Origin: DATHTC01 sp963746805
Lineage (GTDB): Bacteria > Actinomycetota > Thermoleophilia > Gaiellales > Gaiellaceae
Reading direction: 5' to 3'
Assembly (NCBI GenBank): GCA_963746805.1
Contig: CAVVCQ010000008.1
Span: forward strand, 248,001-312,000
DNA length: 64,000 nucleotides
The position numbers were made by a program, and so were the translations under genes. Below the pieces are notes generated by a model. The model saw only the letters and a program-made list of their open reading frames with translations. It did no database searches and had not been told where the DNA came from. Positions 37,300-45,639 of this stretch are shown here, in pieces; within the stretch, counting starts at the first letter, position 1; each line of letters opens with the position of its first letter.

Positions 37300-38398
37300 T
37301 CAGAGGTTCCCGCGCAGCGCCTGCTCGCGCTCGATCGCCTCGAACAGCGCCTTGAAGTTGCCGTCGCCGAAGCCGCGGGCGCCGTGGCGCTCGATCACCT
37401 CGAAGAAGAGCGTCGGCCGGTCCTGTGCCGTCTTCGTGAAGATCTGCAGCAGGTAGCCGTCGTCGTCGCGGTCGGCGAGGATCCGCAGCCGCCGCAGGTC
37501 CTCCCAGCTCTCGTCGATCTCGCCGACCCGGTCGGGCGTCTCCTCGTAATACGTGTCGGGGGTGGAGAGGAAGTTCACGCCGCGCGCCTTGAGCGCCTCC
37601 ACGGTGTCGACGATGTTCGCGCTCGTCATCGCGACGTGCTGCGAGCCGGGGCCGTGGTTGAACTCGAGGTACTCCTCGATCTGGCTCTTGCGCTTCCCCT
37701 CGGCCGGCTCGTTGATGGGGAACTTGATCTTCCCCTGGCCGTCCGTCATCACCTTCGACATCAGCGCCGAGTACTCGGTGGAGATGTCCTCGTCGGAGAA
37801 GTGCAGCATCTCCGTCATCCCGAAGACGCGCTCGTAGAAGCCGACCCAGTGGTCCATGCGGCCGAGCTCGACGTTCCCGACGATGTGATCGATCGCGAGC
37901 AGGCCGACGCCGTCGCCGCTGCCGTTCGGCGAGTCCAGCGCGACGTAGCCGGGGAGGTACGCGCCCTCGTACTCGGCGCGGTTCACGAAGGTGTGGACGA
38001 CGTCTCCGTAGGTCCCGATCGTCGCCAGCTGGACGCGGCCGAACTCGTCCTCCTCCCAGTCGCGGCTCGACGATCCCGCGGGCGCCGCGCTGCACCGCCT
38101 CGCGGTAGGCCTCGCGCGCGTCGGGCACGCGCAGCGAGATGTCCTTCACCCCGTCGCCGTGGGTGGCCGCGAAGTCGCCGATCGGGGAGTCGCGCCGCAG
38201 GCCGCTCGTCAGGACGACGCGGATCTCGTTCTGCTCGAGCACGTAGCTCGCGCGGTCGCGGACGCCGGTCTCGGGGCCGGCGTAGGCCGTCCGCCGGAAG
38301 CCGAACGCGTGCTCGTAGTAGAAGGCCGCCTGCTTCGCGTTGCCGACGTAGAGCTCGACGTGGTCCCACCCGTCCAGCGGCATGAAGTCAGTCCCCAT
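37300..38398 (-). CDS. hppD: 4-Hydroxyphenylpyruvate dioxygenase (one frameshift)
   Basis: About 366 residues. Turns 4-hydroxyphenylpyruvate into homogentisate, the substrate of hmgA. Two VOC domains: the N-terminal one starts WDHVELYVGNAKQAAFYYEH (ATG at 38398). A shift near 38065 leads to the C-terminal one with iron ligands His in LAIDHIVGNVELG, His in PGSQHVAMTS and Glu in TLFFEVIERHG. The C-terminal FGDGNFKALFEAIEREQ closes the active site in this family. Confidence 0.93.
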
Positions 38399-38454
38399 CG
38401 CGACGATGTTACTCCGCCTGCGACGGCGGACCGACCGCGGATCGACGCCGATCC

Positions 38455-39102
38455 TCAGATCGGGTAGCGGCGCCGGCCCCGGATCAGCGCGTGGTTGAGC
38501 ATGGTCTCGTCGTCGTCCTCGCGTGCGACGACCACGGCCTTGTTCCAGGCACCGGGATAGACGACCCGCTCGCTGTACAGCTGGGTGCGGAAGCGCTCCT
38601 TGTAGACGCCGGGCAGCGCATCCCCCGCGCCGTACATGCGGCGCCCTCCGTCGCTCCCGCGGATGACCGCGACCAGCTCGCGTGTCTCCTCGTAGTCGTC
38701 GGCAGCGACGAATTCGGCGAGGGGCTGCTGCGGAGATCCACTGCTGAGGAACGCGACGACGTACTTCCGGTCGCGTCCCCATCTGTTCTTGCGAACGGTC
38801 TCGCCGAGACCGATGTGGACGGCACCCTCGGCGCGTGTCGTGCCGATGAATACGCGGTAGCGCGAATACGAGTCGCGCTCCTCCGGCCACTGGTACGACT
38901 CGCCTTCCCGCTCCCGCACGAGCTGCCAGTCGACGGAGAGATCGGCTGTCGGCCCGAGCGCAGGCCCGGGGGCTCCTTCGGGTCCACCGTCGGCCGCGAC
39001 AGGCGCGATGACGGGGTTGCGAAACCCAGCCTCCGCGAGTCGGATCAGGAGCGGGCCGAGCTCGCGATCAGGAACATGCTGCACGGTGACCGAGAAGGGC
39101 AC
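38455..39102 (-). CDS. Protein of unknown function, 215 residues
   Basis: A soluble protein with no signal or membrane segment and no family I can name. Features are VQHVPDRELGPLLIRLAEAG at the start, a proline/alanine-rich linker (residues 38-50), YSRYRVFIGTTRAEGAVHIG in the middle and MYGAGDALPGVYKERFRTQL near the end. Coding is supported by length, codon bias and a purine-rich site before the ATG. The preceding intergenic DNA is unusually AT-rich. A restriction-like or phage origin is possible but nothing in the sequence shows it. Confidence 0.7.
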   Translation of the reverse strand: MPFSVTVQHVPDRELGPLLIRLAEAGFRNPVIAPVAADGGPEGAPGPALGPTADLSVDWQLVREREGESYQWPEERDSYSRYRVFIGTTRAEGAVHIGLGETVRKNRWGRDRKYVVAFLSSGSPQQPLAEFVAADDYEETRELVAVIRGSDGGRRMYGAGDALPGVYKERFRTQLYSERVVYPGAWNKAVVVAREDDDETMLNHALIRGRRRYPI

Positions 39103-39133
39103 ACTCCCACCTCCTACGTGGGGATATTAAAGA

Positions 39134-39145
39134 ACGTAGCTACGT
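39134..39145. promoter_or_regulatory. 12-bp perfect palindrome ACGTAGCTACGT in an AT-rich divergent gap
   Basis: The palindrome is followed by a direct-repeat-like TACGTAATGA/TACGTTA. It lies between the unknown gene ending its start at 39102 and the gene starting at 39313. With the local drop in GC it is the best operator or promoter candidate for both. Confidence 0.45.
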
Positions 39146-39312
39146 AATGATACGTTATCAAGAAGTGTGCTATGCTCCGCTCGCGCCAGCAAACCCATAC
39201 GGAAGCCGTCGAGGCTCCGAACACGCTCTTCGACTGTCACACCGGGCCTGAGTGCACTGGGGGATCCAATCGGGTTCTCCACCTGGAACGAAGAGACAGT
39301 TGGGAGCAGCAC

Positions 39313-39627
39313 ATGCATGTCACTTTTCGGCGCTACGAAGGAATCGACAAGAACCGCACTGACGAGCTGGTCAAGAAGGTCGACGAGAGCCTCGTGCCGC
39401 GCCTGAGCGAGCTGCCGGGCTTCAGTGGGTACTACCTGATCGAGGCCGGCGACGGCGTCATGAGCTCGATCGGCTTCTTCGACACGTCCGCCCACGCCGA
39501 CGAGTCCACGCGCATCGCCGCGACCTGGATCCGCGAGGAGAAGCTGGAGAGCGCTCTTCCGAATCCTCCGAAGGTCACGGACGGAGAGGTGCTCGTGCAG
39601 CGGACGAACGACCTCGTTCCCGCGTAG
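39313..39627 (+). CDS. Small ABM-fold-like protein
   Basis: A 104-residue protein from the ATG at 39313, preceded by GGGAG at a good distance; a longer in-frame start at 39172 would add 47 poorly coding residues. The pattern VTFRRYEGIDKNRTDELVKK, LPGFSGYYLIEAGDGVMSSI, GFFDTSAHADESTRIAATWI is typical of antibiotic-biosynthesis-monooxygenase-like dimeric folds. Its composition is less GC-rich than its neighbours. The role is unknown. Confidence 0.75.
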   Translation: MHVTFRRYEGIDKNRTDELVKKVDESLVPRLSELPGFSGYYLIEAGDGVMSSIGFFDTSAHADESTRIAATWIREEKLESALPNPPKVTDGEVLVQRTNDLVPA

Positions 39628-39644
39628 CGCGCCTGACTGCAAGA

Positions 39645-39673
39645 CGGGAAGGCCCGCATGGCGGGCCTTCCCG
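39645..39673 (+). terminator. Strong hairpin terminator
   Basis: GGGAAGGCCCGC / GCGGGCCTTCCC with an ATG loop, extended by one C:G pair to 13 bp, begins 18 nt after the preceding stop codon. No T-run follows. Confidence 0.7.
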
Positions 39674-39736
39674 GCGTCCAGACCGCCGCCGCATCCCATG
39701 CGTGATCAGCGAGACGTCGACCAGGAGGAGGCCGTC

Positions 39737-39970
39737 ATGGCCGAAGTAGTTCGATCGAGAGAGCAAGCGCTCGAGCAGGTGCTCGAGGGGAAACGCGCGC
39801 AGGGCTATCGAATCGAGTCGCACGACGGCATACAGGCCGTGCTGTTGATGGCGACCCGGCGTCGGTTCTTCCGTCGAGGGAACGACGAGCGGTACCTGCT
39901 GGCGGTCGACGAGCACGGCCGCGCAACCACGCGGAGGATCGAGTTGGAGGGGGTCGCGAGCCCGACCTAG
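39737..39970 (+). CDS. Basic 77-residue protein of unknown function
   Basis: ATG at 39737 with AGGAGGAG 6 nt upstream, the strongest ribosome binding site in this part. The protein starts AEVVRSREQALEQVLEGKRA, continues YRIESHDGIQAVLLMATRRR and has many Arg residues. A helix followed by strands is predicted by eye, perhaps a nucleic-acid or membrane-surface binder. No family is recognised. Confidence 0.7.
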   Translation: MAEVVRSREQALEQVLEGKRAQGYRIESHDGIQAVLLMATRRRFFRRGNDERYLLAVDEHGRATTRRIELEGVASPT

Positions 39971-40063
39971 GCGGCTCCGCCGGCGCGAACGGGGCAGGTG
40001 CCGCGCCCGCACCGGGGACTCCCTGCGCTCGCGCCGCGGACGCCTCGATTACGCTTCTGCGCG

Positions 40064-40342
40064 ATGGCCGACCCGACGATCGACGACATCGAGGCCCTCG
40101 TCGGGCCGGCGACGCCGCACTTCGCGCTCCAGCTGCGCGCACGGGTCGAGGAGCTGATCCGCGACCTGCCGCCCGAGCACGAGGTGCGCCGCCACGGTGA
40201 GGAACGCATGGCCCTGCTCGAGCACCTCGCGTACGCCTCCTCGAAGGCGGACGAGGGCGAGCGGGAGTCGCCGACGCGCCAGGGTTGGGAACGGCTGCCG
40301 AGCTCGGCCCCCGTGGACGAGCCGCTCCCGCGCCGGCCGTGA
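40064..40342 (+). CDS. 92-residue protein of unknown function
   Basis: ADPTIDDIEALVGPATPHFA and HFALQLRARVEELIRDLPPE give a helical, acidic/basic protein with a disordered Pro-rich end. Its stop overlaps the start of the reductase gene as GTGA, so they are coupled. Nothing more can be said. Confidence 0.65.
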   Translation: MADPTIDDIEALVGPATPHFALQLRARVEELIRDLPPEHEVRRHGEERMALLEHLAYASSKADEGERESPTRQGWERLPSSAPVDEPLPRRP

Positions 40343-41074
40343 CGCCGCCGGCGTCCGTCCTCGTGACGGGCGGGACGCGCGGCATCGGCCTCGCGATCGC
40401 GAAGCGCTTCGCCCGCGACGGGGCCCGGCGCGTCGCACTCGGCTACCTGCGCAACGACGCCGCCGCGGAGGACGCCTCCGGCGAGGTCGCGGCGCTCGGC
40501 CCCGAGGTGAAGCTCGTCCGCGGCAACGTCTCCTCCGAGCGCGTGCTCGCCGAGGTCGAGGCCCTCGGTCCGCTCGACGCGGTCGTCCACAACGCCGCCA
40601 CGGGCGTGATCCGGCCCGCGCTCGAGACGGAGGACAAGCACTGGGACTGGACCATGAACGCGAATGCCCGCGCCCTCCTCTCCCTCGCCCGCGTGACCGC
40701 TGCCGTCCATGCCGTCCGGGTCGTCGATCGTCGCGATCTCGAGCCTCGGCTCGTTCCGCACGATGGAGAACTACGTGCTCGTCGGCACCTCGAAGGCGGC
40801 GCTCGAGTCGATCGTGCGCTACCTCGGGGTCGAGCTCGCGCCGCGCGGGATCCGCGTCAACGCCGTCTCCGGCGGCGTCGTCGAGACGGGCGCGCTCGAC
40901 CACTTCCCGAACCGCCAGGAGATGCTCCGCGCCGGCCGCGAACGGACGCCGGCGGGCCGCATGGTCGAGCCGGACGACATCGCCGGCGCGGTCGCCTTCC
41001 TCTGCTCCGACGACGCGGCGATGGTCTGCGGCCAGACGATCATCGTCGACGGCGGGTTCTCCCTCCCGGCGTGA
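40339..41074 (+). CDS. SDR-family reductase, FabL-like (one frameshift)
   Basis: About 245 residues. The NAD(P)-binding start SVLVTGGTRGIGLAIAKRFA is clear, then DAVVHNAATGVIRPALETED. A shift near 40705 leads to SIVAISSLGSFRTMENYVLV, GTSKAALESIVRYLGVELAP and GQTIIVDGGFSLPA. The SSLG...ENY..VG.SKAALE stretch is like FabL, an enoyl-ACP reductase of the SDR class. The spacing of the active-site Tyr and Lys is kept (Y-x6-K). Enoyl-ACP reductase activity is possible but not certain. Confidence 0.83.
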
Positions 41075-41087
41075 TGGTTTCCATCAC
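41071..41087 (+). terminator. Short hairpin at the reductase stop codon
   Basis: GTGATGG-ttt-CCATCAC, a perfect 7-bp stem, covers the TGA of the reductase gene. It is weak for a terminator but well placed. The 144 nt after it up to the methyltransferase gene hold nothing I recognise. Confidence 0.4.
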
Positions 41088-41231
41088 GTCACCGGGGCGG
41101 CGCTGCCGCCGCGAGGCCGGAGGCCACAGTGCAGGCGCGCACGGGGCCGGAGAGCATCGAGGCGGCAGCGCCGTCAGCGCCCGGCGGAGCGCGGCTCCGC
41201 CGCGCGGGAGCCGGACGCGGCGGGTGGCGTG

Positions 41232-41834
41232 ATGGAGCCGACCGAGGAAAACGTTCGTGCGTTCGAACAGCGGCACGCGCCGCAGGGGCTGCCCGAGGGC
41301 CTCGCGCGCGTCGTCCGCGACCGGCTGCCGGACCTCCAGGGGCGGCACGTCCTCCACGTCGGCGCGGGCACCGGCGAGGGCACGGCCGAGCTGACCGCCG
41401 GCGGCGCGCTCGTCACCGCGGTCGAGGCGGACGCGCGCCTCGTGGCGGCGGCGCGGGAGCGCGAGCCGGCGGCGGCATGGCTCGAGTCCCCGCTCGACGC
41501 GCTCCCGCTCGAGCTCGGGCGCGGCCGCTTCCACCTCGTCCTCGCCGACCACACGCTCGGGCGGATCGGCGACCTTCACGCCTGGGCGCACGGGCTCGAG
41601 GCGGCGCTGCGGTCGGGCGGCTACCTGCTGCTGCACGACGACCATCCGCTGCTTCGCGTCGTCGACCCGCTCCTGCGCTGGCGGAGCGGCTACGAGGACG
41701 GCCCGACCGTCGGCTCCGTCGTCACGGCTCTCGCGCGCGCCGGGCTCGTGGTGCGACGCGTGGAGGAGCTGACGCCGCCGCGCCCCCGGGGCGGCGTCCC
41801 GCACGAGCTGCTGGTCGTCGCGCGCAAGCCGTAG
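41232..41834 (+). CDS. Class I SAM-dependent methyltransferase
   Basis: A 200-residue protein with the SAM-binding motif I as HVLHVGAGTGEGTAELTAGG near 40-59, motif II acidic VEADARLV and the later FHLVLADHTLGRIGDLHAWA. The C-terminal GYLLLHDDHPLLRVVDPLLR is like ubiquinone/menaquinone-type (UbiE-like) enzymes. The substrate is unknown. It stands alone. Confidence 0.85.
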   Translation: MEPTEENVRAFEQRHAPQGLPEGLARVVRDRLPDLQGRHVLHVGAGTGEGTAELTAGGALVTAVEADARLVAAAREREPAAAWLESPLDALPLELGRGRFHLVLADHTLGRIGDLHAWAHGLEAALRSGGYLLLHDDHPLLRVVDPLLRWRSGYEDGPTVGSVVTALARAGLVVRRVEELTPPRPRGGVPHELLVVARKP

Positions 41835-41838
41835 CGGC

Positions 41839-42756
41839 TCAGCCGCGCCCCGGCACCAGGCGCCCGAGCGTGTCGGCGGCGATGTAGCCCGCGATCCGCG
41901 GGTTCTCCTGCAGCCGCCGCAGCGAGTACTCGTACCAGTAGCGGCCGAAGGGGACGTAGATCCGCAGCCGGCGGCCCTCCTCGACCAGCCGGTCGCCGAG
42001 CTCGGGCCGAACGCCGAGCAGCATCTGGAACTCGTAGTCCGACGGCGCGAGGCCGTGCCGCTCGACGGCGCGCCGACCCTCGTCGACGAGGTAGTCGTCG
42101 TGCGTCGCGATCGCGACGCGGGAACCGATCCCGAGAAGCGCGTCGAGGGCGCGGACGAAGTTCGCCCGCACGGCGTCGAAGTCCCGGAACGCGATCGGCT
42201 CGGGCTCGATGTAGATGCCCTTGCAGAGGCGCACCCACGGACGCAGGTCGGCCAGCGCCTCGATGTCGTCGAGCGTGCGCCGCAGCGCGGCCTGGAGCAC
42301 GACCCCGACGTTGTCGTGCCCGTCCTCGCGAAGGCCGCGGTAGAGGCGCAGCGTGTCGTCCGTCGTGGACGAGTCCTCCATGTCGATCCGGACGAAGCGC
42401 CCGCGCCCGGCCGCGTCGCGCACGACGGTCTCGAGATTCGCTCGGCAGAGGTCGTAGGAGAGCTTCAGCCCGAGCCCGGTGAGCTTCACGCTGACGTTCG
42501 CGTCGAGCCCGCCCCGCTCGATCTCCTCGAGCACCTCGACGTACGCGTCGACGATCGCCTCTGCCTCGGCGTCGGAGCTGATCTCCTCGCCGAGGACGTC
42601 GATCGTCGCCGTCTTCGCCTGCGCGTTGAGGTCGCGCACGACCGCCATGGCGTCGTCGACGGTCTCGCCCGCGATGTACCGGCTCGAGAGCCGCCTGACG
42701 AGCGGACGCGGCACGGCCGGAAGCACGCGGACGATCGCCTTGTCGTAGAGCGCCAC
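41839..42756 (-). CDS. Proline dehydrogenase (monofunctional)
   Basis: A 305-residue flavin enzyme that oxidises proline to pyrroline-5-carboxylate at the membrane. Signature segments are FVRIDMEDSSTTDDTLRLYR, LCKGIYIEPEPIAF, IATHDDYLVDEGRRAVERHG, FQMLLGVRPELGDRL and the substrate loop IYVPFGRYWYEYSLRRLQEN. GTG at 42756 gives the usual start ALYDKAIVRVLPAVP. An earlier ATG at 42792 is in frame but lies in the loop of a perfect hairpin and adds non-conserved residues, so I reject it. The partner P5C dehydrogenase is not in the window. Confidence 0.92.
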   Translation of the reverse strand: MALYDKAIVRVLPAVPRPLVRRLSSRYIAGETVDDAMAVVRDLNAQAKTATIDVLGEEISSDAEAEAIVDAYVEVLEEIERGGLDANVSVKLTGLGLKLSYDLCRANLETVVRDAAGRGRFVRIDMEDSSTTDDTLRLYRGLREDGHDNVGVVLQAALRRTLDDIEALADLRPWVRLCKGIYIEPEPIAFRDFDAVRANFVRALDALLGIGSRVAIATHDDYLVDEGRRAVERHGLAPSDYEFQMLLGVRPELGDRLVEEGRRLRIYVPFGRYWYEYSLRRLQENPRIAGYIAADTLGRLVPGRG

Positions 42757-43127
42757 GGGCGGCGCGATCCTAACGGCCGTGGGGGAACCCATGGTTCCCC
42801 CACGAGCCCCCTCCTTCTACCTGAGGGCTTCGAGTCGCCTCGGCGTGGCCTCCCGGGCGGATGAACCGCCCTTCGGCCTAGGGGCCTCTCTCGTTGCAGT
42901 GGCCGGACCTGGTCGTGTGGCCTGCGCGCGCGCACCTGCGGTGCGGGCGCTCCGGCCAGGAACCGGCTCTCATCGGCACCTGCATGTCGTGACGGGCGGG
43001 ATGCGCTGTGCCCCTGGACGGGGCACGCGGCGATCCCGCCCGCCCGAGCTGGCCGAGACGCCGTGGGCTTGGACCGGGACCTGGTGCATCAGTGCCTGAC
43101 ACCGGCCATGGCCGGCGCGGGCGATTG
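42757..43127 (-). other. 371-nt structured non-coding leader before proline dehydrogenase
   Basis: No convincing CDS is present. On the minus strand there is a chain of stems: a long hairpin with arms GGGCGGGAT/ATCCCGCCC around an inner GTGCCCC/GGGGCAC (about 42994-43045), GGGCGG/CCGCCC (42855-42871), and at the end a perfect 12-bp hairpin (42778-42804) 21 nt before the GTG start. One GTGTCAGGCAC arm of the dispersed repeat lies at 43092-43102. A last hairpin just before the start is the layout of an attenuator or riboswitch. No known riboswitch consensus was matched. Confidence 0.5.
42778..42804 (-). terminator. Perfect 12-bp hairpin before proline dehydrogenase
   Basis: Arms CGTGGGGGAACC and GGTTCCCCCACG around the loop CAT (ATG on the minus strand). 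It is a likely attenuator of the leader. No T-run follows, which is common for high-GC actinobacterial terminators. Confidence 0.65.
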
Positions 43128-43421
43128 CTACCGCTCGCGCATGAAGCCCTGGCGCGCGGCGCTCACGAGCGCCACCGCCTCGGGGAAGAGCACCTGCATC
43201 GCCTTCCGCAGCGACTCCGCCTGCTCGCCCGGCGAGCCGGCCACGTCGAGCCGCCGCAGCGCGGCGGCCGTGAGCTCGACCGCGGTGTTGAGCGTCAGCG
43301 TCGCGAACTGCTCGCGCTGCGCCTCCGCGACCGACTCGGCCTGCTGCTCGGCGAATTCGCGGAGCCCGCGCATGAGCTCCTCGGGATCGCCGCCGAAAGG
43401 AAATCCGAAGCCGCCTTCCAC
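43128..43421 (-). CDS. 97-residue helical protein of unknown function
   Basis: A Gly/Phe-rich start (EGGFGFPFGGDPEELMRGL) is followed by a long amphipathic helix region FAEQQAESVAEAQREQFATL and LTAAALRRLDVAGSPGEQAE. This resembles small actinobacterial proteins that ride with cell-envelope or signalling genes. It lies 4 nt after the next minus-strand gene, so they are one transcript. Confidence 0.7.
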   Translation of the reverse strand: MEGGFGFPFGGDPEELMRGLREFAEQQAESVAEAQREQFATLTLNTAVELTAAALRRLDVAGSPGEQAESLRKAMQVLFPEAVALVSAARQGFMRER

Positions 43422-43425
43422 GAGT

Positions 43426-43995
43426 TCAGTGTGCCATGCCGCGTCCGTCCAGCGGGACCTTGTACCCCCGCTCGACCTCGGCGGTGAGCTCGTTGACGAC
43501 GCCGACGGCCTGCCGCATCGACTCGGCGAACGGCGACGGCCCGTCCTGCCCGAGCGCCTGCTCCAGCCGCAGCGTTGCCGCGCCGACCGCGTCGAGGTAC
43601 GCCGGCGAGGCGAGTCGCGGCGCGGCGCCGATCACCCGCTCGAGCTCGAGCGCGGCCTCCTCCGCCTCCTCGATCCCCGGCGGAGCCTCCCGCAGGCGCA
43701 CGGCGACGAGCCGCGCCCGCAGCTCCTCCAGGTCGCCTCCGCCCGCCACCTCGACGGCGACCTCGCAGAGCGCGGCGATCGAGGCCGCGTCGCGCACGAG
43801 CCCGCGGTCGCCGATCGGCCGGTCGTCGTCGCCGAGCGCGAGCCACGCGCGCGTCTCGCCGCCCTCGTACGCGCACAGGTAGACGCGCCGGCCGCCCGCC
43901 GGCTCGGCCGCGAGCACCGCCGCCACCGCCTCGCCGTCGGAGGCATGCGCAGCAGCAGCAGCGGCGACCCGGTCGAGCTCCTCCGCCAGCCCCAC
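43426..43995 (-). CDS. 189-residue protein of unknown function
   Basis: GTG at 43995. An N-terminal part with strands (GGRRVYLCAYEGGETRAWLA, then LGDDDRPIGDRGLVRDAASI) is followed by long helices (GIEEAEEAALELERVIGAA, LRLEQALGQDGPSPFAESMR, VVNELTAEVERGYKV). It has no membrane segment. It is divergent by 31 nt from the coiled-coil membrane gene and reads with the 97-residue gene. The three may work together; no family is recognised. Confidence 0.72.
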   Translation of the reverse strand: MGLAEELDRVAAAAAAHASDGEAVAAVLAAEPAGGRRVYLCAYEGGETRAWLALGDDDRPIGDRGLVRDAASIAALCEVAVEVAGGGDLEELRARLVAVRLREAPPGIEEAEEAALELERVIGAAPRLASPAYLDAVGAATLRLEQALGQDGPSPFAESMRQAVGVVNELTAEVERGYKVPLDGRGMAH

Positions 43996-44026
43996 GGCGC
44001 CAGGATAGGGCCCGTACGATTGACCC

Positions 44027-45391
44027 GTGGACGCGGTCCAGGCTCTCGAGCTCGTCTTCGCCTTGTCGGTCGCCGTCGCGGCGGCCCTGCTCGCCGGCGC
44101 CGCGTTCATGCGCATCTCGCGCTCGCTCCTCGTCGCCGGCGTGGTCGCGCTCGGAGGCGCCGCCGCCGTCTCCTGGATGGTCTTCGCGCTCGACCCGTCG
44201 GAGGAGCTCGCGCTCTCGGCGGGCGGGACGAGCGCCGCCTTCCTCGCCGGCCTCGGCGCAGTGCCGCTCCGCCGCGCGCTCGCCCGGACCCGGCGGCTCG
44301 AGGCCAACGCCGCCGGCCCGGAGCTGCAGATGCGGCTGAAGATGGAGGCGCTGGCGGAGGAGAACGCCGCCGAGCTCGAGCGCCTCGTCGCGCGGACGCG
44401 GGCCGACACGATCTCGCTCGTCGGCGAGGAGGAGCGCCGGATCGCCGAGGAGCGAAGGCGCTTCATCGCCGAGCAGGAGCGCCGCGCCAGCGGCGAGCTC
44501 GCCGAGACGCTCGCGACCGTCCAGCGTCGCGTCGAGAGCCGGCTCGCGGGCTGGGTCGAGGATCTCGAGCGGACGCAGCAGAACCTCGGGCGCGAGGTCG
44601 AGCGGCTCGAGGAGCGGCAGAAGGCCGTCGTCGCCGAGACCGAGGCGCGCATCTCCGCGGAGGTGGCCCGGCTCGCCGCGGGCAGCGAGGAGGAGCGGGC
44701 CGCGATCGCGCGCCTGCGCGAGGAGCTCGGCCGCGCCGCCGAGCAGGTCGTCGCGCAGTCGACCGCGGAGCTCGAGTCCCACGCCACCGAGCGACGACGG
44801 GCCCTGCACGAGCTCAACGAGCGGCTGCGGCGGCGGGAGCGCGAGCTGGGCGAGCGGATCGAGCGCGAGGAGCTCGAGGCGACGGCGCGCGTCACCGCCG
44901 GCCTGGCCGACGCCGAGCGCCGTGCGCTCGAGCAGCTCGAGCGCTCGAACGAGCGCGCCGTCGCGAGCTTCGCCGACGCCGCCTCCCAGCAGTTCACGGA
45001 CGTGATCCGCAGCGCCCGCGAGGACGCCGCCCGCCGCCTGGCGCGCGAGCTCGACCGCGCCGTCGAGACCCTCGCGCGCGAGGCGCAGACGGTCCTCGCC
45101 GACCGGCTCTCCCAGGTCGGCGACGCCGGCGTGCAGCGGCTCGAGCGCCGGGTCGCGCTGGTCGACGAGACGCTCGAGCGGCAGCGCGCCGAGATCGTCG
45201 CGGGCATGGAGGATCGGCTCGGAGCGGTCGAGACCGAGATGCGGAGCCGCCTGCAGGGCGTCGCCCTCGACGCCGAGGCGGAGCGTGCCGTGCTGGAGGC
45301 CCGGCTCCACGACCTCACGCACCGGATCGACGACGCCGTCGCCTCCGCCCGCGACCGGCTCGCCCGGCTCGAGGAGCTGCGCATCCGCTGA
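44027..45391 (+). CDS. Two-TM protein with a very long coiled coil
   Basis: A 454-residue protein from GTG at 44027. Residues 8-28 and 32-55 are two hydrophobic helices (ELVFALSVAVAAALLAGAAF, SLLVAGVVALGGAAAVSWMV), with a third weak one near 70. Residues 95-454 are almost all heptad-like and rich in Glu, Arg, Ala and Leu, with no Pro. Such proteins often form scaffolds or act in cell division and chromosome handling (RmuC-like proteins share the TM plus coil plan but have a nuclease domain that is absent here). It lies 37 nt upstream of a small conserved-looking gene and xseAB. Confidence 0.8.
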   Translation: MDAVQALELVFALSVAVAAALLAGAAFMRISRSLLVAGVVALGGAAAVSWMVFALDPSEELALSAGGTSAAFLAGLGAVPLRRALARTRRLEANAAGPELQMRLKMEALAEENAAELERLVARTRADTISLVGEEERRIAEERRRFIAEQERRASGELAETLATVQRRVESRLAGWVEDLERTQQNLGREVERLEERQKAVVAETEARISAEVARLAAGSEEERAAIARLREELGRAAEQVVAQSTAELESHATERRRALHELNERLRRRERELGERIEREELEATARVTAGLADAERRALEQLERSNERAVASFADAASQQFTDVIRSAREDAARRLARELDRAVETLAREAQTVLADRLSQVGDAGVQRLERRVALVDETLERQRAEIVAGMEDRLGAVETEMRSRLQGVALDAEAERAVLEARLHDLTHRIDDAVASARDRLARLEELRIR

Positions 45392-45428
45392 AGCAGGGAT
45401 TCCCGCCGGGAACCCGAACGATCGCGCC

Positions 45429-45617
45429 ATGAGCGAGCTCCTCGAAGCCGACGAGCACAGCAAGGTCGAAAGCTGGCGCCTCCACGTCCTGATCGAGGCC
45501 GGCTATCCGCTGCACCTCGCGGAACGCCTCGCGGCGACGGAGATCGACCTGCACCGAGCCGTCGAGCTCATCCGCCAGGGCTGCGAGCCGACGACGGCCG
45601 CGGAGATCCTCCTCTAG
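45429..45617 (+). CDS. 62-residue soluble protein of unknown function
   Basis: Residues KVESWRLHVLIEAGYPLHLA, ERLAATEIDLHRAVELIRQG and CEPTTAAEILL make a compact helical fold with a UBA-like pattern of three short helices. Its start has GCCATG with a weak site. It sits 22 nt before xseA on the same strand. Small helical proteins like this are common in actinobacteria, and I cannot give a role. Confidence 0.75.
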   Translation: MSELLEADEHSKVESWRLHVLIEAGYPLHLAERLAATEIDLHRAVELIRQGCEPTTAAEILL

Positions 45618-45639
45618 CCCGACCCTCTACGCTGAGGCC

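Noticed and set aside
39172..39312. N-terminal extension of the ABM-like protein
   Set aside because: The added 47 residues lack the local coding style, and the ATG at 39313 has a good ribosome binding site.
41088..41231. A gene between the reductase and methyltransferase
   Set aside because: Open frames here are only continuations of shadow frames with no start signal.
42757..42792. ATG at 42792 as the proline dehydrogenase start
   Set aside because: It lies in the loop of a perfect hairpin and adds 12 residues that are not typical of the family; GTG at 42756 gives the usual start.
42825..42845. TTCGAGTC resembling a tRNA T-loop
   Set aside because: The flanking bases do not form the 5-bp T-stem, and no anticodon or acceptor stems are found.
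42757..43127. RNase P RNA, tmRNA, SRP RNA or cobalamin riboswitch in the proline dehydrogenase leader
   Set aside because: None of the conserved cores of these RNAs could be found on either strand.
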